Source: Dromaius novaehollandiae
Lineage: Eukaryota > Chordata > Aves > Casuariiformes > Dromaiidae
Assembly (NCBI RefSeq): GCF_036370855.1
Contig: NC_088111.1
Location: forward strand, 25,021,501 to 25,085,500
Reading direction: 5' to 3'
Length of the DNA stretch: 64,000 nucleotides
The notes under the pieces are model-generated. The model was given only the letters and a program-made list of their open reading frames with translations. It did not search any database and was not told where the DNA came from. The first letter of the stretch is position 1, and the number at the start of each line of letters is the position of its first letter. Made by a program: the position numbers and the translations under genes. Shown here in pieces: positions 1 to 9,010 of the stretch.

Positions 1-64
1 ACTGGCTGGGAACAAATAATTTTTTTTAAAATGGTGAAATTATTATTATTTGCTCCCAGCCAGT
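1..64. repeat. Foldback (inverted repeat) at window edge
   Basis: Positions 1-20 and about 42-64 are reverse complements with a single mismatch (ACTGGCTGGGA at the left end, TCCCAGCCAGT at the right). They enclose an AT-rich loop of about 21 bases. Because the left arm begins at base 1, it may continue outside the window. It could be the end of a short non-autonomous DNA element or a simple hairpin. No target-site duplication can be judged. Confidence 0.7.
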
Positions 65-620
65 ATGCTAGAAGAGGAAGGGAGGACAGGACGAAGACAG
101 AGAGGGACAGGACGAAGACAGAGAGGGACAGGACGAAGACAGAGAGGGACACAGAACACAACAAAAGACAAACACAGGACAAAGACAGAACAACAGAGAC
201 GACAAACAGAAAAAAGACAACAGAGAACACAACCAGAGAGAACAAAGACAACCAGAGAGAAGACAGAAAGCACAGAAAACAACAGAGAAAACAGAGAACA
301 GAGCAAAAAGCACACAGGAGAGCTGAGAGAGCTGAGCAGAACAGAGAAAAGAGCAGAACACAGAGAAGAGAACAAAGCAAAGAGCACAGCAAAACAGATA
401 ATACAGAGCAAAGCAGAACACAGAGCGCAAAGCAGAAAACACAAAGCTGAGGGCAGAGCGCAGAATACAGAGAAAAGCACAGAGCAGAGCACCACAGTGC
501 AGGCAGACTGAAAGAGTAAATAGTAAAGACAGAGAAAGGTAGAGAGAAACCTGGACAAAGTGAACACAAACAATCAGGGAAAAGGAGAAGAAAAAGGCAT
601 GAGACAGACAAAGAAAAAAA
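65..620 (+). repeat. AG-rich tandem repeats with a 21-bp core
   Basis: The plus strand is almost pure A and G with scattered C. From about 83 to 152 a 21-bp unit (reading AGAGAGGGACAGGAC then GAAGAC) repeats a little over three times. The rest is a degenerate series of CAGAGAACAGAG-like words. Open frames on both strands here (Lys/Arg/Thr/Glu-rich on plus, Leu/Cys/Phe-rich on minus) follow from the composition and are not credible genes. Confidence 0.75.
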
Positions 621-630
621 GAATAACACT

Positions 631-736
631 AAAAATAAGAAAAAAACCCTTTTCTTATTTTTAAAGGAAACAGAACAGAAGACCAAAACATTAAAATAAG
701 AACAAGACAAAAACTTCAGCCGCCTTCTTATTTTAA
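631..736. repeat. Two small perfect hairpins sharing an AAATAAGAA core
   Basis: A 13-bp perfect inverted repeat (631-643 with 650-662) is followed by a 12-bp perfect inverted repeat (691-702 with 725-736). Both pairs have arms built on AAAATAAGAA and TTCTTATTTT. Sharing the arm sequence suggests the hairpins are related by duplication. I see no coding content. Confidence 0.6.
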
Positions 737-833
737 AAGGTCAAAAGAGCAAGAGCAAAGAGGAAAAGGGCAAGAGCAAATGTGTGGCACGGGCAGTTCA
801 AATAAGACAATGGAAACAAACAGCAAAAGCATC

Positions 834-879
834 TTTATTTGAAAGGAGACACACACACCACCATCTTTATTGTTTTATT
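834..879 (-). terminator. Cluster of minus-strand polyadenylation signals
   Basis: On the minus strand AATAAA occurs three times, at 834-839, 866-871 and 874-879. This lies downstream, in minus-strand terms, of the spliced unit that begins near 2.95 kb. Such a cluster is what a 3' end would look like, but AT-rich sequence also makes AATAAA by chance. The assignment rests on position. Confidence 0.35.
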
Positions 880-1388
880 GCACAAAAAAATTCATCATCA
901 CAACATACAAAACATAACAAGCCCACACTCTACATGAGCTGCACACACTCTTCAGCATTCACCTCTACATTCTCACCGCTACTACTCTCACCAGTTGGCA
1001 AGCGCCTCCAGTCTTTTGGACGGCTCCCAGTAATGACGTTACTGGACGCCTCCAAAAACTGCCCTGCTTACAAAACCCCCGGTCCCCAGCCAAAGCTCCG
1101 CACCGACATTGGCGACGATTGTCGCCTCGCAGAGTGGCCGGGACCGGGGGAAAAAAAACCCAGCCGGGAGAAAAAAAAAAAATCCCCCAGCTGGGGTTTT
1201 TTTTTAAATTATTTTTAGATAAATTCTAACTACAACCTGGAAAAACACATGCATACAAAGTTAGACACACTCACCACCAAGCCCACCCAACTGCCCACAC
1301 ACTCCCACCACAGACAGTCATCACAGCTACTAACAAAACCACATGCTTCAATCCTTATTTAAAGATAACACTATCCTGGCATGAATAG

Positions 1389-1466
1389 AACCCCCCCCCC
1401 CCCCAAAATGGCCATCCCAATAAAAAAGATTAAAGAAAAAAACCTACTTTTATCTCTTACTGACAC

Positions 1467-1488
<22 letters not shown>
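1389..1488. repeat. Two long poly-C runs
   Basis: There are fourteen consecutive C at 1391-1404 and about twenty at 1469-1488, each followed by A-rich sequence. They are homopolymer tracts; exact lengths in the source genome may differ because sequencing is unreliable here. Confidence 0.8.
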
Positions 1489-1497
<9 letters not shown>

Positions 1498-1509
1498 GAA
1501 AAAACAAAA

Positions 1510-2960
1510 TAAGTGTTTCATAGATACATTATTCTGCTCTGGCAACTACCATTACTACACCCACAGGCAAGGCAGCTCCAAACACACACACAGACACGTA
1601 CACACAGACACGTACACACAGACACGTACACACAGACACGTACACACAGACACGTACACACAGACACGTACACACAGACACGTACACACAGACACGTACA
1701 CACAGACACGTACACACAGACACGTACACACAGACACGTACACACAGACACGTACACACACCCTCCATGCAAAAAACAATGCCAGCACAGAAGATGCTGC
1801 CAGCCAGAAAGCCCTACAATGCCACGACCGTGCGGCTCTGGTGCTCTCCACGAGACCAGAAAAGAGTCAGATGCCACCATCTGTGATGGAAAGGGGCCGG
1901 CAAAGCGAGGAACGGCCATGCGGAAGAGGCCAGCAAGAAAGACCCGAGGCTCTGATGACACAGGGAAGAAAACCCTGAAAGGGCACCAGGAGGATGCAAA
2001 ATAAGAGAGGCCTCAGAAAACACACAACCAACAAGACCTGAATGATGGCTGCCAAGATGATTGGCCAGAAACAATGCAGAATCACAGTGACAGACTGCTG
2101 CTTTCAGCTGCCTGCACAGAACAAGATGATCATTGGAGCAACACAGATGAGTCGGTCAAGACCAGACAAAAGACAGCAGATGCCTGTTGCACTAGCACTA
2201 CAAAGCATATGCTGTGCTCCTTGAGCACAAAGAGCAAGGGCAACATCAAGACCTGAGCAAAAGATAGCACAGCTACAACACACACCACATAGACTACACA
2301 ACAACACAGACACAGGCTGGAGCTGCCCTGCCTGACACCCACCCTCACTTTCTGCCATGCACACCCCACTGCCTCTGCCTCACACACACCAACACACACA
2401 CACACACCGCAACACCCTTTGCCCATGCACTTCGCTTTTGCAGTGCTCTGCATCACTGTTGCTCCTCAAGAGGCATCCTCAACAGCAGACACATCCTCTG
2501 CAGCAGCCACACCCTCTGATCTTCTTTTGCTCACCACATTTGCCTTCATCATCTGCCAAACCAGAGCACAAGCAGTCACCCCCTTGCCAGTCAGCTCCAT
2601 CCCCATCTGCAAGGGCACCCTCCACCAAAGCGCCATCGGCGCTCCACTCACCTGCACCGCAACAACTCCAAACGCCAACATCCTGCCCGGGGGGAAGCCC
2701 GTGGCGCCTGGAAAAAAACAAAATAACAAAGTGACCCTTCTGCCAGGCAGCGCTCACCAGCCCTACAACATCCAGCTCCAATCCACTCACCTGAAAGTCT
2801 CAGCCACGCCTGGGAAAGGCCCACAGCAGACCTGAAAAAGCAGAGCAAAAGGCATCACCGAGAGGCAGCCCAGCACCACCCACACCACAATAAAATCAGA
2901 CCCAACAAGCTCCCCCGCTCACCTGCGCAGGCTCTTCTCAGCACTCAGCTGCTTCTCTCC
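1510..2960 (-). pseudogene. Left copy of a duplicated spliced minus-strand unit
   Basis: This block matches about 3.05-4.30 kb along its length, at an offset of 1.41-1.45 kb. On the minus strand I see an exon at 2831-2791 (41 nt, acceptor TTTTTCAG, donor GTGAGTGG) and an exon at 2707-2652 (56 nt, acceptor TTTTTTTCCAG, donor GTGAGTGG). A third acceptor (GGTTTGGCAG) precedes 2552. That exon either ends at a GTGAGC donor after 17 nt or reads on to a stop near 2466. Joined in the frame open through the first two exons, the copies share residues such as CGPFPG and HG.P..QDV, but the right copy then meets a stop. The product is not recognised. A decayed coding gene or a spliced long noncoding RNA are both possible. 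The minisatellite at 1581-1762 lies in its 3' part. Confidence 0.4.
1581..1762. repeat. 14-bp minisatellite (CACGTACACACAGA)
   Basis: About twelve near-identical copies of a 14-bp unit, CACGTACACACAGA, run head to tail. The equivalent place in the second copy of the surrounding duplication (about 3.09-3.13 kb) has only a short stretch of CACACAGACA-like sequence, so the expansion happened in this copy alone. The apparent His/Thr/Val-rich and Cys/Val-rich open frames across it are artefacts of the repeat. Confidence 0.9.
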
Positions 2961-3822
2961 ACCACTTCCTGCAAAACCTGCAAGCACAGAGAGAAATCAC
3001 GCACTCAGGTGATGCCCGCAACACCACCGCTCCAGTCCATCACTGACACACTCCACACACCACCAGGGCTACCACCCACAGGCAAGGCAGCTCCAGCCCC
3101 AAAAACACACAGACAAACAAATATCACACACAAACACGGAGGACAGCCCTACACAAAAAAAACTATTCCCACGCATAAGACACGGCCAGCCAGAAAGAGC
3201 CGCACCGTCGTGGCATCGTAGGGCCGAGGCTCTGGATAAGCCCAGGAAAGAGTCAAACGCCACTGCCGGTGATGGAAAGGGAGCGGCAAAGCTTGGAAGA
3301 GTGATGCAAAAGAGACTGGCGAGAAAGACCCGAGGCTGTGATGACGCAGGGAAGAAAACCCTGAAAGGGCGCCGGCGAGACGCAAAACAAGAGCGGCCCC
3401 GGAAGAGGTGCGGCCAATGAGGCCTCAATGGTGGCCACTACTATGACTGACCGCAAACGGCCACGATGCAGAGTCGGAGTGACAGACCGCCCCTTTCGGC
3501 TGCCTGCGCAGAACAAGACGTAGTCCATTGGAGCAATGCTGATGAGTCAGTCAAGACCAGGCAAAAGACAACGGATGCCTGCCATGCTGCCACTGCGGAG
3601 CATGAGCTGTGCTCCTTGAGCACAAAGAGCAAGGGCAACATCAAGACCTGAGCAAAAGATAGCACAGCTACAACGCACACCACATAGACTACACAACAAC
3701 ACAGACACAGGCTGGAGCTGCCCTGCCTACCGCACCCTCACTTTCTGCCATGCACACCCCACTGCCTCTGCCTCGCACACGCCACTCATCCAGAACAACC
3801 CTCCACTCTACACTGAACATCA

Positions 3823-3825
3823 GCG

Positions 3826-3861
<36 letters not shown>
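3823..3861. repeat. (GC)n(AC)n microsatellite
   Basis: A short GCGCGC run passes into about fourteen AC repeats. It sits inside the 3' part of the right copy of the minus-strand unit. Alternating purine-pyrimidine sequence of this kind can adopt Z-DNA. Confidence 0.9.
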
Positions 3862-3865
<4 letters not shown>

Positions 3866-5034
3866 GAGGATGCCCCAACACCCTTTGCCCCTCAACTTAA
3901 CTTTGGCAGTGCTGTAGGTCACCAGTCCTCAAGAGCCATCCTCAACAGCAGCCACATCCACACTGATCTTTCTTTCCTCACCACATTTGCCTTCATCACC
4001 TGCCAAAACAGAGCGCGAGCAGTCAGCCCCCGTGCCAGGCACCTCCACGCTCATCCGCAAGAGCGCGCCTCTCCAAACCGCCATTGTCGCTCCGCTCACC
4101 CGCACCGCCTCAAAGCGATACTCGCACATCCTGACTGACGGGAATCCCATGGCACCTGGAAAAAAAAAAAACCCAACCAAATTATTCTTCTGCTAGGCAC
4201 TGCGGACTAGCCCTACAACAACTGACACGCCATTACACTCACCCATTCTACCTCACCTCAAATCCTCAGGCATGCCTGGAAAAGGCCCGCACAGTGCCTG
4301 AAAAAGCAAAGCGGACAGCCCCAGAAGCCACGGCAGGAGTCGGAAGCAGAGACGCAAAAGAGCAGATGGCAGTGGGTTCGCAGGCACAGATGTAAGAAAA
4401 GAGCTGCCGGGTGACACTGCAAATTGGTTCCTGCCGGTCCCAAGAAGTGCAGCAGCTTTTTTCCTCTCTCAGCACTGAGGCTTGGGCAAGAAAAGAGGTG
4501 AATTCGTTAGCTTGGGGGAGGTTTCTTTTTGACCCCTTCAGACACATGGACTTACTCACAGTTGCACTAGGTTTCCAAAGACGTGACTTCCTTTCTCATC
4601 ATACTGCACTTCCAGGCAGGAAGAATGCTCGCTTCTCTCTTCACACTCTTCACATAAAGTCTAGACTCTTCTGTAACTCTGCATACTACAAAAAAAACTT
4701 ACTCACTTCCTCTTGGAACAGGGCTGACAATATTTCTGAGGCGCAGTAGAACATCCGGCGAGCAAGCCGGAAACCAGAGTAGCTGATGAGAATGACATCT
4801 CACATGCATCCACATTACTGAACATAAGGCACACAAGCACCACGTAGAGTGGAAACGTAGATGGAAATGTTTTCCCGAGACCCCTGTTCTGTCCTTTTCT
4901 CTACAGTCCAGGTGAGGGACAAACAATTCTTCGAGCGTCATCATCTTCATAGAGCCGAGTGACGAAGCTGGGTCCCTTCCGCAATAAATGCCAGAAAACA
5001 ATACTCACTGTTAACAGAAGACACGATTGCAGAG

Positions 5035-5145
5035 TCAGAAGCCCTCTTCCGCTCCTGAACTCCCCGCGCCGAGATACTGACGCAAAGCTGAAACTGCCCG
5101 CTTTAAGCGATTTTCTGGCAGGCTTACGACTCCATCTTCAGCCAT
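5035..5145 (-). CDS. Short open frame in the putative first exon
   Basis: On the minus strand an ATG at 5145 opens a 36-codon frame starting MAEDGVVSLPENRLKRAVSA and ending with TGA at 5037-5035. It is the first long frame downstream of the promoter near 5.31-5.34 kb and ends before the donor at 5008. Its composition (acidic start, basic LKRAV..LRQYL stretch, Gly/Ser/Glu end) looks more protein-like than the repeat-derived frames nearby. I do not recognise it. It could be a short uORF, a first coding exon cut by a mutation, or chance. I infer no function. Confidence 0.25.
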   Translation of the reverse strand: MAEDGVVSLPENRLKRAVSALRQYLGAGSSGAEEGF

Positions 5146-5287
5146 GCGGTTGCTCTAACCTTAAGGAAGGGCCTTTGCATCTCCAAATGCAGCAATAAGT
5201 CTTCCTGGATAGCTTTGCTTCTGCAAATGCTGCTATTCACTGAGACAAGTTCACAGCACTAACCCCAAAGGACAGCAAACACAGAAT

Positions 5288-5380
5288 GAACTCCCTGCCA
5301 CCAGGCCCTCGGTTTATGTACCCCTAGCCCCGCCCACTGCCCTACCCACAAGCCCCGGGAAGGGGAGGGGCAAAGCACTG
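5288..5380 (-). promoter_or_regulatory. GC-box and TATA-like promoter, minus strand
   Basis: Read on the minus strand, a GC box (GTGGGCGGGG, 5337-5328) lies just upstream of TACATAAA (5320-5313). Another GC-rich CCCCTCCCC stretch is further upstream at about 5355-5370. Spacing predicts a start near 5285-5290, directly ahead of the first exon described above. On the plus strand a CCATAAAGG word near 5385 is a weaker alternative. Confidence 0.45.
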
Positions 5381-5399
5381 CCAGCCATAAAGGCAGAGG

Positions 5400-5880
5400 G
5401 ATGGGTAAGAGCAAGGCTTTTGCTTCCACTCCACAGCTAGGCTGCAGAGCACAAAAAGGATAAACAGACCTCTTGGATAAAATGGACCATCTTCTTTGTT
5501 ACTAAGACTTCGTATACTGTATCCATAATACCAGGAGGTCTGTTATTAAATTCTTTTACCCTAACTAGCACTAGCCTTTACACTGAAAACTAGAAATCAG
5601 TTCTACTTAGGCTTAGAAAGAAAACTACGAGATTCCACGTAACCTATAAAGGGAATGCTACACCACACTGCTCTAATTGGTTCACACCTGCATTTAGTAC
5701 AGCTGTTGTAGGAAGACAGCATTTCCTCTAGGGCAAACCAAGATATCCAAATAACCCCCTGGAACAAGGCTGCTTCTGTAATGTGAGTACTTCCAAAGAG
5801 GGGTATTTCCTGTATAGTACATAGAGCGCTTAGAAAAAGGGGCCAGTGGGCGGAACGGAGAGTTCCCCGGGGGAATACTA
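5400..5880. other. No gene seen
   Basis: The stretch lies between the promoter and the first recognisable repeat units. A minus-strand open frame of 137 codons (6016-5603) overlaps it but has no splice context, no recognised domain, and runs into the degenerate repeats. I leave it unassigned. Confidence 0.5.
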
Positions 5881-7060
5881 CCTCTGTATGCCTAAGTGGA
5901 GGACTCGCACGAGGAGGGAAGAGGGATGCTAAGAGGGCTGGAGAACCCACGCAGGGCTCTGGGGCGCAACAAAGGCTTCCAGAAGCAGTTATGAATGGAT
6001 GACAGGGGTCGTACAAGGACTAAAGGGCCAAAACAGAGCTCAGGCAAAAAAGGAAGGCTGACAGAGTAGTCCAGAATAAAATAAAGGGGTTCCTCAGGGC
6101 TCTACAGAACCAACAGAGGTCTATGCAGCACAACAAAGCTCTAAAGAGGAATCCAGAGCAGATTAGATATCTCTTATGCAGACTAGAGAGCAACTAAAAG
6201 AAGCCAGAAGAGAATAAGTAAAGCCTCCAAAGGGGTTCAGAAGAAAACACGGGTACTCAGGCAGCTGAATGATGAAAAGAGCACTCTAGGGCATAAGAGA
6301 GGGCTCAGGAAGAGTTCTGAGACCACTGAAGAACTCCTAAAGGAGTTAGAGAGCCAAAAGACAGCGCTAGGGAACAAGGAAGGCCAAAAGAGTAGTCCAG
6401 AGGGCACTATAGACATACTAAGGGACCCATATGGCCAAGGAATGACTCTAGAGAACAAGGAAGAAATCTGGAGGGCTTCTGAGGAGACTAGAGAGTTCCA
6501 AAGGGGACTGTGCAGCCACAGGACACCTCTGGTGCACAACAAGCACCCCACCCCAGGAGTGGTTCTGAGCAGACCAGAGGACTCCTAAGGGGACTAAATG
6601 GCAAAAACTGGCTAACATGACTGACCTCAGGAGGTGCTCTGAGGGGACAGGAAGGCTCTTCTGGGATGCATATGACCAAAAGAGGGCTCTGGGGCACAAC
6701 GAAGACCTCCAGAGGGGTTCTGAGTGCACTACAGGGGTCCTAAGGAAACTCGAGATCCAAAACAAAGCTTGGGAGCATGACAAAGGCCTTCACAAGCCAG
6801 CTGAGGGGACTAGAGGGGTGCTGAGGGGTCTGGAGGGCCAACAAAGCTCTGCAGGGGGAAAATAAAAGGTCAAAACATGAGGCCAAAGCAGAATAGAAGG
6901 CTGATAAGTGTGCTAGAAGGCAAAAAGATGGCTCCACAGCATAAAGAAAGGCTCCACGGAAATTCTGAGGGATCTACCAGGGTCCTAAAGCGCTCTAGAA
7001 ATCCAAAACACAACTCTCAGGCAAAAAGAAGGCTGATAGAAGATTCCAGTCTGCACTAAA
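5880..7060 (+). repeat. Left degenerate flank of the satellite array
   Basis: The sequence is made of diverged units carrying the array's key words in plus orientation: GGGGTNCTAAGG, GAGGAGACTAGAG, CTCTGGGG and GGGGACTAGAGGGG. They recur at roughly 40- and 80-bp spacing. The stretch 6540-6650 resembles 21385-21500 on the other side of the array (shared words CAAAAACTGGCTAAC or close variants, and ACCTCAGGAGGTGCTCTGAG). These are probably old members of the family that escaped recent homogenisation. Confidence 0.7.
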
Positions 7061-8040
7061 GGAGTGCTAAGGTGTCTATATGCTCAAGAAATGCCTCTGG
7101 GGAAGAAGGGAGAAATCTGGAGGGGTTGCGAGGAGATAAGAGGGTGTCTAAGGGGTCTGGGGGGCCAGAAGAGAGCTGGGGGGCCCCATTCTGTGCGAAA
7201 AGAGTGGTCTAGAGTGCAGTAGAGGGGTGCTAAGGCGTCTACATGCTCAAGAAATGCCCCTGGGGAAGAAGTGAGAAATCTGGAGGGGTTGCGAGGAGAC
7301 TAGAGGGGGTCTAAGGGGTCTGGGGGGCCAGAAGTGAGCTGGGGGGCCCCATTCTGTGTGAAACAGTGGTCCAGAGCGCACTAGAGGGGTGCTAAGGCAT
7401 CTACATGGTCCAGAAATGCCTCTGGGGAAGAAGGGAGAAATCTGGAGGGGTTGCGAGGAGATGAGAGGGTGTCTGAGGGGTCTGGGGGGCCACAAGAGAG
7501 CTGGGGGCCCCATTCTGTAGAAAAGAGGGGTCCAGAGCGCACTACGGAGATCTTAAGCAGTCTACACTGTCAAGAAATGCCTCTGGGGAAGAAGGCAATA
7601 ATCTGGAGGAGTTAGGAGAAGACTAGAGAGTGTCTAAGGGGTCTGGGGAGCCAGGAGAGAGATGGGGGGCCCCATTCTGTGGAAAAGAGGGGTCCAGATT
7701 GCGCTAGAAGGATGCTAAGTCATCTACGTGGTCCAGAAATGCCTCTGGGGAAGAAGGGAGAAATCTGGAGGGGTTGCAAGTAGACTGGAGGGTGTGTACG
7801 CGGTCTGGGGGGCCAGAAGAGAGCTGGGGGGCCCCATTCTGTGGAAAAGAGTCATCCAGAGCACACTAGAGGAATGCTAAGGCATCTACGTGGTCCAGAA
7901 ATGCCTCTGGGGCAACAGGGAGAAATCTGGAGGGGTTGCAAGGAGACTAGAGGGTGTCTAAAGGGGTCTGGGGGGCCAGCAGAGTGCTGCGGGGGCCCAA
8001 TTCTGTACACAGGAGTGGTCCAGAGTGCACTAGAGGGGTG

Positions 8041-9010
8041 CTAGGGCGTCTACATGCTCAAAAAGTGCCTCTGGGGAAGAAGGGAGAAATCTGGAGGGGT
8101 TGTGAGGAGACTAGAGGGTGTCTACAGGGTCTGGGGGTCCTGAAGAGAGCTGGGGGGCCCCATTCTGTGGAAAAGAGGGGTCCAGAGCACACTAGAGGGG
8201 TGCTAGGGCATCTACACTGTCAAGAAATGCCTCTGGGGAAGAAGGGAGAAATCTGAGGGGTTGCAAAGAGAGCAGAGGGTGTGTATGGGGTCTGGGGGTT
8301 CCAAAGAGAGCTGGGGGGCCCCATTCTGTGGGAAAGAGGGGTCCAGAGGATACTAGAGGGGTTCTAAGGCATCTACATGGTCCAAAAATGCACCTGGAGA
8401 AGAAGGGAGAAATCTGGAGGGGTTGCGAGGAGACTAGAGGGTGTCTAAGGGGTCTAGGGGGCCAGAAGAGAGCTGGGGGGCCCAATTCTGTACAAAGGAG
8501 GGGTCCAGAGTGCACTAGAGGGGTGCTAGGGCGTCTACATGCTCAAAAAGTGCCTCTGGGGAAGCAGGGAGAAATCTGGAGGGGTTGTGAGGAGACTAGA
8601 GGGTGTCTACAGGGTCTGGGGGTCCTGAAGAGAGCTGGGGGGCCCCATTCTGTGGAAAAGAGGGGTCCAGAGCACACTAGAGGGGTGCTAGGGCATCTAC
8701 ACTGTCAAGAAATGCCTCTGGGGAAGAAGGGAGAAATCTGAGGGGTTGCAAAGAGAGCAGAGGGTGTGTATGGGGTCTGGGGGTTCCAAAGAGAGCTGGG
8801 GGGCCCCATTCTGTGGGAAAGAGGGGTCCAGAGGGTACTAGAGGGGTTCTAAGGCATCTACATGGTCCAAAAATGCACCTGGAGAAGAAGGGAAAAATCT
8901 GGTGGGGTTGCGAGGAGACTAGAGGGTGTCTAAGGGGTCTAGGGGGCCAGAAGAGAGCTGGGGGGCCCAATGCTGTACAAAGGAGGGGTCCAGAGTGCAC
9001 TACAGGGGTG
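8041..9010 (+). repeat. Recent 485-bp (three-monomer) duplication in the array
   Basis: The variant words CTAGGGCGTCTACATGCTC and AAAAAGTGCC begin at 8041 and again at 8526, exactly 485 bp apart. The intervening three monomers are nearly identical, including unusual variants such as GTGTGTATGGGGTCTGGG and CACCTGGAGAAGAAG. This is a clear local higher-order repeat, younger than most monomer divergence in the array. Confidence 0.85.

Larger units (their letters stand above)
3010..5288 (-). other. Right copy of the spliced minus-strand unit, with promoter
   Basis: This is the second copy of the unit, and it includes a promoter and first exon that I cannot find in the left copy. Minus-strand parts are: a putative start near 5288; first exon ending at a GTGAGTAT donor (5008-5001); another strong donor GTGAGTAAG at 4706-4698; an exon at 4297-4257 (41 nt, acceptor CTTTTTCAG, donor GTGAGG); an exon at 4155-4100 (56 nt, acceptor TTTTTTCCAG, donor GTGAGC); and an acceptor TTTTGGCAG before 3999. 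The 41- and 56-nt lengths match the left copy exactly. From the last acceptor one frame reads GDEGKCGEERKI and stops at about 3929. No family is recognised. Frame conservation between copies is patchy, so a noncoding transcript is as likely as a protein gene. Confidence 0.4.
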
